Position numbers and translations under genes: made by a program. Shown here in pieces: positions 1 through 6,059 of a stretch of DNA of 8,203 bases. The DNA comes from Lachnoclostridium sp. UBA3262 (lineage in GTDB: Bacteria; Bacillota; Clostridia; Lachnospirales; Lachnospiraceae). Where the stretch lies: positions 1-8,203 of the forward strand of contig DEUM01000019.1 of assembly GCA_002362575.1 (NCBI GenBank), written 5' to 3'. Every line of letters starts with the position of its first letter. The stretch's first letter is position 1. The notes under the pieces were generated by a model. The model did no database searches, had not been told where the DNA came from, and saw only the letters and a list, made by a program, of their open reading frames with translations.

Positions 1-95
1 ACAGATAATAAAAAGTTATCCTTCTTATCCATAATACAACATTTCTCACCAAATGTCACGACTTTTTTTGCATTTTCATCCGTTTTTTTATCATC

Positions 96-129
96 TGTCC
101 ACTTTAAACAAGAAAAAGTATAGTAAAAT
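96..129 (+). promoter_or_regulatory. Possible weak promoter of the recombinase
   Basis: In an AT-rich leader, TATAGT (119-124) overlaps a second -10-like hexamer TAAAAT (124-129). At 17 bases upstream of the first there is only a poor -35 match (TGTCCA, 96-101). Position just ahead of the ribosome binding site supports a promoter, but in AT-rich DNA such hexamers arise often by chance. Confidence 0.25.
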
Positions 130-146
130 AATAAAAAACTTACTAC

Positions 147-153
147 AAAGGAG
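147..153 (+). promoter_or_regulatory. Ribosome binding site of the recombinase
   Basis: AAAGGAG ends 7 bases before ATG 161. It is the only good Shine-Dalgarno sequence near the 5' end of this frame and decides for the 312-residue protein over the longer reading from 53. Confidence 0.85.
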
Positions 154-160
154 AAAAATC

Positions 161-1099
161 ATGACAAACACAAAACTGGAAATCAAGAATTATTTAGACT
201 ACTGCTCTTTACAAAAAAGGCTGGACGTCAAAACCGTAAAAGCATACCGCATTGACTTGACGCAATTTGCCGGGTACATCAGCCGGACACAACAAACACA
301 AGTAACAACACTAACAAAAACCACACCGGACGCACTGGAACTATACATCTCCCATCTTCACCAGACATACAAACCAAAAACCGTAAAGCGGAAAATCGCA
401 TCCCTAAAAGCACTTTTTCACTATTTTGAATATCGAGACTTAATTATGCAGAACCCATTCAGCAAGATACAGATAAAATTTCGCGAACCCACCATCTTGC
501 CCAAAACAATCCCTCTGGATACCATCGAACATCTTCTAAAAACTATTTACCACTGGCAGGATAACGCTAGGACCTCCCGCCAGCGAAAAGAGGCGCTTCG
601 GGACACGGCTGTCTGCGAATTACTATTTGCCACCGGGATGCGCATCTCCGAGCTTTGCTCACTGCGTGCAGATGATATAAATCTTCAGGACGGAACCATC
701 CTCATTTATGGCAAAGGCTCCAAAGAACGGCGTATCCAGCTCGGCAGCCCGGATGTCATAGCTGTATTGGAAAAATATAAAAAGGAATTTTCATCTGAAA
801 TAGAGAACTGCCGGAACTTTTTTGTCAACCAATCCGGCAGAGCACTATCTGACCAGTCCGTCCGCAGAATGATAACAAAATATACAAAGCTTGCAGCCAT
901 AGACCTGCATATCACACCACATATGTTCCGGCATACATTTGCAACAAGTCTGCTTGAGGCCGATGTAGATATTCGCTATATTCAGGAAATGCTCGGACAC
1001 AGCTCCATCAACATTACCGAAATATATACCCATGTGGCAGTTGCAAAGCAACGTGATATTCTTGCCTCCAAGCATCCCCGAAAAGACTTTCATATTTGA
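161..1099 (+). CDS. Tyrosine recombinase / integrase (XerC/XerD-like)
   Basis: A 312-residue site-specific DNA recombinase of the phage-integrase family. It has an N-terminal SAM-like core-binding domain (about residues 4-90) and a C-terminal catalytic domain (about 118-300). The full active-site set is visible: R161 in TGMRISEL, K185 in the beta-hairpin GKGSKER, H254 and R257 in HMFRH, H280 in LGHSS, and nucleophile Y289 in EIYTHV. Size and architecture match stand-alone Xer-like recombinases rather than large phage or ICE integrases. ATG 161 is chosen because AAAGGAG lies just upstream. The frame is open back to an ATG at 53, but that start has no ribosome binding site and would add a low-complexity leader. 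The gene is A-rich compared with the genes to its right and faces LysE tail to tail with a 29-base gap, so it is probably transcribed alone. Which sites it recombines cannot be told from the window. The family call is very secure; a housekeeping Xer role is unlikely but not excluded. Confidence 0.93.
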   Translation: MTNTKLEIKNYLDYCSLQKRLDVKTVKAYRIDLTQFAGYISRTQQTQVTTLTKTTPDALELYISHLHQTYKPKTVKRKIASLKALFHYFEYRDLIMQNPFSKIQIKFREPTILPKTIPLDTIEHLLKTIYHWQDNARTSRQRKEALRDTAVCELLFATGMRISELCSLRADDINLQDGTILIYGKGSKERRIQLGSPDVIAVLEKYKKEFSSEIENCRNFFVNQSGRALSDQSVRRMITKYTKLAAIDLHITPHMFRHTFATSLLEADVDIRYIQEMLGHSSINITEIYTHVAVAKQRDILASKHPRKDFHI

Positions 1100-1128
1100 C
1101 AGACAAAAACATGGCACATAGCCGCTTG

Positions 1129-1773
1129 TTACCCAGTGAACACTCCTGCCACCACCCGGACAAAAACTGCCACACCGAAGCCACTCAGAATCACACCAAA
1201 AATACGATTTACCTTTCCAAAACAATCCGCTTTCTTTCTCCGTTTCAGAACGCCTACCCCTATGGATAACGCTGTCCACCAGAGGTAAGTACCGGCAAAC
1301 ACCCCGCCCACAAGTCCAGTTCCCTGCGGCATAGTGGTTTGTCCTGAAATTCCAAAATAAGAAAAGGCAAACAAAAAAGTAACAATCGCTGCCGGGTTCG
1401 TAATGCCGATGGCAAAAGAAGACAAAAACATCTGGAAGGAGAAAGAACTTCCCCTCTCTCCTTCCCCAACGGCATGAGGCGCTTTCCCCTCTCCTTTGCC
1501 AAGCAAAAGGCAAATTCCCATATAGAGTACCAGCACCCCGCCAGCCAGATGAATAATCGTCTGGTATTTTAGCAGAAAATCAGAAACCACAGTCAGTCCA
1601 AATGCGCCGATACAGGCGTAGATACAGTCTGCCACAGAGGAGCCGAACCCGGTTAGAAGCCCCGCACAGACACCATGATTCCATGTTCTCTGCACCGTCA
1701 TAACGCCCACAGCGCCAGCGGGTAGTCCAAACAAAAGTCCGATGAAAACTCCTCGAATAAAATACACAAACAT
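1129..1773 (-). CDS. LysE/RhtB-family amino acid exporter
   Basis: A 214-residue inner-membrane protein of the LysE superfamily, which exports amino acids or other small metabolites by secondary transport. Six hydrophobic segments are visible at roughly 5-27, 38-62, 72-92, 113-140, 154-176 and 190-212, the usual LysE count and length. Family hallmarks are the glycine/proline-rich first helix (GLPAGAVGV, 16-24) and the TNPAA motif (125-129) at the start of the fourth helix. A charged cytoplasmic loop (about 93-110) separates helices 3 and 4. The start is supported by GAGGGGAG at 1778-1785. It is the last gene of the minus-strand cluster, 29 bases after the lipoprotein gene, so co-transcription is likely. 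Substrate is unknown: members differ (lysine, arginine, threonine, homoserine, others) and sequence alone does not settle it. No clear terminator is seen in the short gap to the convergent recombinase. Confidence 0.88.
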   Translation of the reverse strand: MFVYFIRGVFIGLLFGLPAGAVGVMTVQRTWNHGVCAGLLTGFGSSVADCIYACIGAFGLTVVSDFLLKYQTIIHLAGGVLVLYMGICLLLGKGEGKAPHAVGEGERGSSFSFQMFLSSFAIGITNPAAIVTFLFAFSYFGISGQTTMPQGTGLVGGVFAGTYLWWTALSIGVGVLKRRKKADCFGKVNRIFGVILSGFGVAVFVRVVAGVFTG

Positions 1774-1802
1774 ACGACTCCCCTCATTTCCAGCAAAACA
1801 TT

Positions 1803-2429
1803 TTACGGCTTCGTAATCAGGACAATTTTATTTCCCCAACCTTCCAGCACCGGGTTGTCCCTAACCGCTGCCACAAACTTATCTGTCGCATCAAAACTGC
1901 CAATCGGTGTATACTCCTCATCTACTTTGGCGTCCTTGTAATAAAGTACAATACGGTTTGGTTCAGAATAATAAGCCTCCCCTGCTTTTACCTCAGTTAC
2001 CTTCTCAGGCGCGGAGGGAATCTCATATTGCTCAGGAATATCATAATACTGCATCACATCATAATCAGCGTCATCGTCATCCTCATAGATGGGAAGCCGC
2101 CAGTCCGAAGTTCCAACATGCCGCACAATGGCTGCTGCCGTGTCGCTGTCATTGAGCTTTAACATAAAAGGTTCCCCCTTATCACCAAAACGCACTTCCA
2201 GTTCTCCTCCTTCTGCCTTTGCTTCATTGTCAGAGGTATTATCCGTCTTCTCTGTGCTCTGACCAGATGAAATAGAAGAATCTGCTGGTTTTCCTGTAGG
2301 CGGTGCATCCGTACCATCTCCGCAACCTGCCAGAACACTTAATATAACAGACAGTAAAACTGCCATGCCTACATTCCTTTTCATAATGTTTCTTTTTACA
2401 TTTTTTTCTTTCATCATTTTTCTTTTCAT
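1803..2429 (-). CDS. Lipoprotein with cyclophilin-like fold domain
   Basis: A 208-residue predicted lipoprotein. A basic N-terminus and hydrophobic stretch (22-34) lead to the lipobox VLAGC, with lipidated Cys36. A Ser/Thr/Asp-rich linker (37-74) follows, then a single domain (about 77-207). That domain resembles the small cyclophilin-like-fold proteins common in Clostridia: MQYYDIPEQYEIPS (126-139), PNRIVLYYKDA (157-167), and EGWGNKIVLI near the end. The fold is shared with cyclophilins, but prolyl isomerase activity has not been established for this group as far as I know. A run of acidic residues (EDDDDAD, 116-122) is unusual. The first ATG has AAAGGAT at 2436-2442; later in-frame ATGs at residues 5, 6, 16 and 22 are possible, and starts as late as 16 would give a more ordinary signal peptide. 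The gene lies 21 bases after the permease chimera and 29 before the LysE gene. Function unknown; the protein should sit outside the membrane. Confidence 0.85.
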   Translation of the reverse strand: MKRKMMKEKNVKRNIMKRNVGMAVLLSVILSVLAGCGDGTDAPPTGKPADSSISSGQSTEKTDNTSDNEAKAEGGELEVRFGDKGEPFMLKLNDSDTAAAIVRHVGTSDWRLPIYEDDDDADYDVMQYYDIPEQYEIPSAPEKVTEVKAGEAYYSEPNRIVLYYKDAKVDEEYTPIGSFDATDKFVAAVRDNPVLEGWGNKIVLITKP

Positions 2430-2450
2430 CGTTCTATCCTTTCCTTTGCT

Positions 2451-3836
2451 TTATTCCTGTCCCACCAGTACCGTCACATCCACACACCGGATTTCTCTGG
2501 AAGCCAGATAGGCAAAACAGCCAAACAACAGGCTTACCACCACACCCGGAAGTAAAATACTGACGATTCCCGGATGGGAAGAAAAATTACTGATTCCTGC
2601 CAGCTTCATTACTGCCGATACAAGTGAATCCGTCCCCACTGCCGCCAAAAGTATACCGATAATCGAACCAACTGCCCCGGTCAGGAAAAAACGCAGAGCA
2701 AATGTCAGCCTCAGGCGGGTGCTGGTAAACCCGATTGCCTTATAGATTCCCAAATCCCGTTTCTCTGCTGCCAGAATCCTGCCCCCTGCCATTCCTGTAA
2801 CAATCAGGGTAAATAGTACGACCATACCATACATAAAGACTAGTAACGCGTGCATAGCTGTTATAATGCCATACAGTCCCGGCCATGAATTTTCATGGAC
2901 ATGCACATCGCCGCCGTAAGTCTGTTCCAGTGCCTCGGTAATTTCCCGCTTTTTTGTAGTGTCCTGAAGAAAATAGTGGTAACACCACAGATGAGGGTTA
3001 TCCTTTCCTACCTTTAAGTACCCTTCCCTGTTCATGCCAACATTGCTCCCCATATCATTCGCACACTGGTAGATTCCAGACACAGTATAATCCTCACTTC
3101 CAGCATCTCCTTTCACCGTAATGACATCTCCCACATCGACATTCAAATCAGACGCTACAAATTCTGTCAGTACGATTTCATCGTCTCTCTGGCAGGTCTT
3201 TCCCTGCAACATATGAAACCGCTCCGGCTCTGTAATTACATTAGCTGTATAACTGGTACCGTTTACAGACACCTGAGGCATAGCAAGAAGATAACTATCC
3301 GTAATACCCGAATACGAACGGACAAGGTCTTCTACCCCTTCCGATGTGAGATTGCCAAAAACTTGAACACCAATATCATGCTCTGCCGGATTAAAAGCAT
3401 CCATCATCCCCTTGCCGTCACTGCCAAGCCATGAATCCATACGTCCTACAAGAGAGGCAAAGAACACCAGCAGCACGGCCACTAGACAAGCTCCGGTATA
3501 CCGCCTTTTACCCGTAATAAGCTGACGGATGGCAAGCCGAAGTGCAAATCCCTTTCCAATTAGCAACCTCGTATTTCTCCGGAACGCCCTTCCATTACCC
3601 CCAGCTGCATTATTCCGTATTGCCCTCATCGGTGTAATGTTTCCAACCTTGCCTGTCTTTCCATAGATAAACAAAGTATGCAAGGATACCACCAGCTGTC
3701 TATGGGCCTTAATCTCCCTTCCAACCGTGGAGCGGTCCTTTCCGATACGTTTGGCAATCTGTGCTACTTTCAGTCCCTGTTGAAGCCCTGCCTGGATTGC
3801 CAGCCTGTCATCATATGTAAGATGTTTCTTATTCAT
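2451..3836 (-). CDS. Chimera: IS30 transposase N-terminus fused to FtsX-type ABC permease half
   Basis: From ATG 3836 this encodes 461 residues of two origins. Residues 1-46 are the helix-turn-helix start of an IS30 transposase (MNKKHLTYDDRLAIQ, IAKRIGKDRSTVGREIK). From about residue 47 the protein is the C-terminal portion of a large two-module ABC permease: the tail of a membrane helix (LVVSLHTLFIYG), the cytoplasmic ITPMRAIR connector, then one complete FtsX/MacB-like module. That module has a helix at 114-130, an extracellular domain to about 325, helices near 330-350, 380-402 and 424-446, and the conserved EKRDLGIYKAIGF (358-370) after its second helix. The first module is missing and no ATPase gene is in the window. 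GGAGG at 3842-3846 supports ATG 3836; a TTG four codons upstream (3848) would put the Shine-Dalgarno inside the gene. The frame is intact with no stops, so it may be expressed, but a truncated, non-functional transporter is equally possible. It leads a likely operon with the lipoprotein and LysE genes. Confidence 0.85.
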   Translation of the reverse strand: MNKKHLTYDDRLAIQAGLQQGLKVAQIAKRIGKDRSTVGREIKAHRQLVVSLHTLFIYGKTGKVGNITPMRAIRNNAAGGNGRAFRRNTRLLIGKGFALRLAIRQLITGKRRYTGACLVAVLLVFFASLVGRMDSWLGSDGKGMMDAFNPAEHDIGVQVFGNLTSEGVEDLVRSYSGITDSYLLAMPQVSVNGTSYTANVITEPERFHMLQGKTCQRDDEIVLTEFVASDLNVDVGDVITVKGDAGSEDYTVSGIYQCANDMGSNVGMNREGYLKVGKDNPHLWCYHYFLQDTTKKREITEALEQTYGGDVHVHENSWPGLYGIITAMHALLVFMYGMVVLFTLIVTGMAGGRILAAEKRDLGIYKAIGFTSTRLRLTFALRFFLTGAVGSIIGILLAAVGTDSLVSAVMKLAGISNFSSHPGIVSILLPGVVVSLLFGCFAYLASREIRCVDVTVLVGQE

Positions 3837-3838
3837 AT

Positions 3839-3859
3839 CTGCCTCCAATCCGAAGGCAG
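3839..3859 (-). promoter_or_regulatory. Hairpin over the ribosome binding site of the IS30-permease chimera
   Basis: On the minus strand CTGCCT pairs perfectly with AGGCAG across a 9-base loop. The 3' arm covers most of the GGAGG Shine-Dalgarno (3842-3846), which ends five bases before ATG 3836. Partial sequestration would lower translation. Six base pairs is a modest stem, so the effect is inferred. Confidence 0.5.
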
Positions 3860-3889
3860 GACATGAATGATTCTACTTCAAAAACAGGC

Positions 3890-3926
3890 AAAAAGAAACC
3901 ATGAAGTCCTGGCTGCAACTTCATGG
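3890..3926 (-). terminator. Terminator-like hairpin in the IS30 leader
   Basis: On the minus strand a perfect 9-bp stem (CCATGAAGT with ACTTCATGG, loop of 10) is followed directly by TTTCTTTTT. This is the layout of a rho-independent terminator, pointing toward the transposase/permease start about 50 bases downstream. Insertion sequences often carry such signals near their ends to block transcription entering from outside. The stem is only moderately GC-rich, so termination may be partial. Confidence 0.6.
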
Positions 3927-3966
3927 CCGTTACATGATACAATTCTAACTGCAACAACAGATGGTG

Positions 3967-3986
3967 CAATTAACTTTTCAATTAAC
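3967..3986. repeat. Pair of 8-bp direct repeats upstream of LysR
   Basis: CAATTAAC occurs at 3967-3974 and again at 3979-3986, 12 bases apart start to start. It lies between the divergent LysR and IS30-derived starts. It could be part of the IS end, a regulator site, or chance in AT-rich DNA. Confidence 0.45.
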
Positions 3987-4002
3987 CTATACTTCTTATA
4001 AC
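3975..4002 (+). promoter_or_regulatory. Candidate promoter of the LysR gene
   Basis: TTTTCA (3975-3980) and TATAAC (3997-4002) are separated by 16 bases and match the sigma-70 type consensus at 4 and 5 of 6 positions. It lies about 65 bases before the LysR start. Its -35 region overlaps the second direct repeat and perhaps the end of the IS remnant. Confidence 0.4.
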
Positions 4003-4052
4003 TCAATAGCGGGTTCTAATTGGCGCTTTTTGGCCAAGCAAACAAACTTTAT

Positions 4053-4060
4053 AAAGGAGG
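4053..4060 (+). promoter_or_regulatory. Ribosome binding site of the LysR gene
   Basis: AAAGGAGG ends 8 bases before ATG 4069, an almost ideal Shine-Dalgarno. It fixes the start against the open frame that runs back to an ATG at 3961. Confidence 0.9.
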
Positions 4061-4068
4061 CGGTACCT

Positions 4069-4962
4069 ATGGAATTAAGAGTTCTTCAATATTTTCTTGC
4101 TGTAACAAGGGAGCGCAGTATCTCCGGCGCGGCAGAATCTCTGCATCTCTCTCAGCCGACGCTGTCAAGGCAATTAAAAGATATGGAGGAGGAGCTGGGG
4201 AAACAGCTTATGATTCGCGGAAACCGAAAGATTACACTGACCGAAGAAGGAATGATTCTGCGCAAGCGGACAGAAGAAATTTTGGAACTGGTTCAGAAAA
4301 CTGAACAGGAAATCACTGTCTCAAACGATATAATTGAGGGAGATATCTATATCGGCGCAGGTGAATCTGACGCCGTCTCCCTGATTGCCAAAGCTGCCAG
4401 AAAGTTACAGGCACAACATCCAGACATACACTATCATATTTCCAGCGGTGATTCGATAGATATCTTCGAAAGTCTGGATAAGGGGCTGATTGACTTCGGA
4501 CTTGTCTTTGATACAATAGACACATCCAAATATGAGTACCTGAAATTTCCACTCAAGGATACTTATGGGATTCTTATGAAAAAAAATGCCCCAATGGCAG
4601 ATAAGGAATATATCTGCCCGGAGGACTTATGGGACAAACCTCTGATTTTCAACAGAAATACAAAAGATGGAGGTCTGTTGACTACATGGCTGAGAAAAAA
4701 CCTTTCCGAAATCAACGTAGCTGCCACCTATAATCTCTTATTTAATGCTTCCCTTATGGTAAAAGAGGGGCTCGGCTATGCGTTTGCTCTGGATAAAATT
4801 ATCAATACCGCAGGAGACAGTAATCTCTGCTTCATACCATGCCAGCCGGAGCTGACAGCAGAAATGTATTTAATCTGGAAAAAATACCAGATTTTTCCGA
4901 AAGCAACTGGTAAATTTCTTAAAATCATTCAGGACGTAGTTGATTCCTATCCAACCAACTGA
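4069..4962 (+). CDS. LysR-type transcriptional regulator
   Basis: A 297-residue regulator of normal LysR length. The winged helix-turn-helix occupies about residues 1-60 (MELRVLQYFLAV, then SISGAAESLHLSQPTLSRQL, the classic recognition-helix region). A linker helix (about 61-88) follows, then a periplasmic-binding-protein-like effector domain (about 90-290). That domain begins GDIYIGAGESD and contains FESLDKGLIDFGLVFD, typical of the family. The inducer is unknown. LysR regulators usually control a divergently transcribed neighbour; here the divergent gene is the IS30-permease chimera, so the original target may have been displaced. Its stop is 13 bases from the stop of the convergent hydrolase gene, leaving no space for a separate terminator, so the two transcripts probably overlap. 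Confidence 0.93.
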   Translation: MELRVLQYFLAVTRERSISGAAESLHLSQPTLSRQLKDMEEELGKQLMIRGNRKITLTEEGMILRKRTEEILELVQKTEQEITVSNDIIEGDIYIGAGESDAVSLIAKAARKLQAQHPDIHYHISSGDSIDIFESLDKGLIDFGLVFDTIDTSKYEYLKFPLKDTYGILMKKNAPMADKEYICPEDLWDKPLIFNRNTKDGGLLTTWLRKNLSEINVAATYNLLFNASLMVKEGLGYAFALDKIINTAGDSNLCFIPCQPELTAEMYLIWKKYQIFPKATGKFLKIIQDVVDSYPTN

Positions 4963-4975
4963 CACATCCTCTTTA

Positions 4976-6058
4976 CTATTTCAATTTGAATATATAACTG
5001 GTGGAATAATCCTCCCGATGATAATAGCGAATTTCGCCGTTACTCTGATTGTAAACAACACTCCACTCGGTGGATTCGAACTCTCCAAAGTTATCTTTAC
5101 TGACACTGTCCATGGCATCCCGTACTCCCTCCATGTCCAGTGTCTTTTTCTCCTCTAACGTATTCATTAAAATATGATAGCGGGTGTGCGACTGCTCCGT
5201 ACCAATTCCCTTTTTCTTTCCTTCCGCAAAATAAAAATTGGTAACTACAGGCGTATCGGTCACCACCATCTTATTGTCTACATACTCGACCACCACACTC
5301 CGTCCTCTGGCGTCTGACAGGGCAATATGTATCATCATATTCATGGATGCATGAAAATCATACCGCTGTAAAAGTTTAAGTGCCTCTTCCACATCTGCCG
5401 CCTGATTTAACAGCAGGCGGACTGCTGTCGTTGTCGTAATATCCGGTTTCTCCGTCTCCTGCTCTATCGTATCAGAATCCTCAATCATATTAACAGAAAC
5501 ACACAATCCTTTCTCGTTCATACCATCCAAAGGGGCATACAGAGCTGCAAATACCTTTACCTTTTCTGGCAGCTGCTCAACATCCATTCCTGCTCCTCCA
5601 CGAATAAAATCCATGTTCACCGTCGATAGTGACGCATAGCCGTCCTTCGGTTCTGACTGCACAATCCATGCCTGACAATGGTTCCAGTCGAAATTTCTGC
5701 CAAATAAATGTTTTCCCTCCCGATTTTGTACCGACAGTGTACTGCAGCCAAAAATCTCTCCGGAAAAACTCAGCCCGGGAATAGAAGAAACCAGATGTTC
5801 CGTCAGAAATTCCATAACCTCGCTATCCGAGGATGCGCCGCCTTGTTTCAAAAAGTCGTTAAACCCGTAGTCCCCGGTATAGTTCACAGTGGATAATCCA
5901 TCCGCCAGCGAAATGATTTCTGATGTTGGTGTAATGCTTTTATTCTGCTTCGTCGCATTGTCTGTTTCCCCGCTTCGCTGTTCTACTTTGCTACATCCTG
6001 ACACAAACAAAAGCAATAACAGCACAATACACAGGCGAAGGACGCTTCTTCGATTCAT
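4976..6058 (-). CDS. Lipoprotein linear-amide C-N hydrolase (choloylglycine hydrolase / penicillin V acylase superfamily)
   Basis: A 360-residue predicted lipoprotein: hydrophobic segment 9-19, lipobox FVSGC with Cys22, then a polar linker. The Ntn-hydrolase domain starts at Cys105 (FGCSTLSV). Spacing to GRNFDW puts Arg121 and Asp124 at +16 and +19, exactly the Cys2/Arg18/Asp21 spacing of choloylglycine hydrolases. DGMNEKGL (178-185) gives the conserved Asn181, VVTNFYF gives Asn274, and SHTRY gives Arg293, all in the expected order. The enzyme should cleave a linear amide, but the substrate (bile salt, penicillin V, acyl-homoserine lactone, N-acyl amino acid) cannot be assigned. In this family the catalytic cysteine must become N-terminal, so cleavage after Gly104 is expected, which would remove the lipidated segment. 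The gene starts one base after the stop of the small upstream gene, with GGAGAGGA at 6067-6074, implying coupled expression. The superfamily call is strong; bile salt hydrolase activity is not claimed. Confidence 0.87.
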   Translation of the reverse strand: MNRRSVLRLCIVLLLLLFVSGCSKVEQRSGETDNATKQNKSITPTSEIISLADGLSTVNYTGDYGFNDFLKQGGASSDSEVMEFLTEHLVSSIPGLSFSGEIFGCSTLSVQNREGKHLFGRNFDWNHCQAWIVQSEPKDGYASLSTVNMDFIRGGAGMDVEQLPEKVKVFAALYAPLDGMNEKGLCVSVNMIEDSDTIEQETEKPDITTTTAVRLLLNQAADVEEALKLLQRYDFHASMNMMIHIALSDARGRSVVVEYVDNKMVVTDTPVVTNFYFAEGKKKGIGTEQSHTRYHILMNTLEEKKTLDMEGVRDAMDSVSKDNFGEFESTEWSVVYNQSNGEIRYYHREDYSTSYIFKLK

Positions 6059-6059
6059 T

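Larger units (their letters stand above)
3697..3990 (-). mobile_element. 5' remnant of an IS30-family insertion sequence
   Basis: The first ~46 codons of an IS30-type transposase plus its leader are present; the catalytic DDE part and the 3' end of the element are gone. The inner boundary is near 3690-3700, where the protein changes from IS30-like (REIKAHR) to permease-like (LVVSLHTLF). The outer boundary is approximate: I place it in the AT-rich stretch around 3960-3990, ahead of the LysR gene, because IS30 elements have short leaders, but I cannot define the terminal inverted repeat since its partner end is lost. The leader keeps a terminator-like hairpin and a hairpin over the ribosome binding site. 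Confidence 0.7.

Noticed and set aside
16..33. Two TTATCC motifs, one reading TTATCCATA, close to the DnaA-box consensus
   Set aside because: Only two imperfect boxes, no AT-rich unwinding element or replication gene nearby; expected by chance in AT-rich DNA.
53..160. Upstream ATG extending the recombinase by 36 residues
   Set aside because: No ribosome binding site at 53, low-complexity sequence, while ATG 161 has AAAGGAG and gives a normal-length protein.
845..1513. Long minus-strand open frame overlapping the recombinase end and the LysE gene
   Set aside because: Spans two convergent well-supported genes in another frame; composition is Cys/Trp/Arg-rich as in shadow frames and no family resemblance.
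1802..1816. TTACG/CGTAA hairpin at the lipoprotein stop as a terminator
   Set aside because: Only 5 base pairs, partly coding, and no T-tract; the LysE gene follows closely with its own ribosome site.
3846..3848. TTG start for the chimera, four codons upstream
   Set aside because: The Shine-Dalgarno GGAGG overlaps it and correctly serves ATG 3836.
4020..4037. TTGGC/GCCAA inverted repeat as a LysR operator
   Set aside because: Five-base arms without the T-N11-A form; too weak to call.
3961..4068. N-terminal extension of LysR from ATG 3961
   Set aside because: LysR proteins begin directly before the HTH; ATG 4069 has AAAGGAGG at ideal spacing.
4963..4990. Bidirectional terminator between LysR and the hydrolase
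   Set aside because: Only 13 bases separate the stops; the small TTCAA/TTGAA palindrome lies inside the hydrolase coding end and is too weak.
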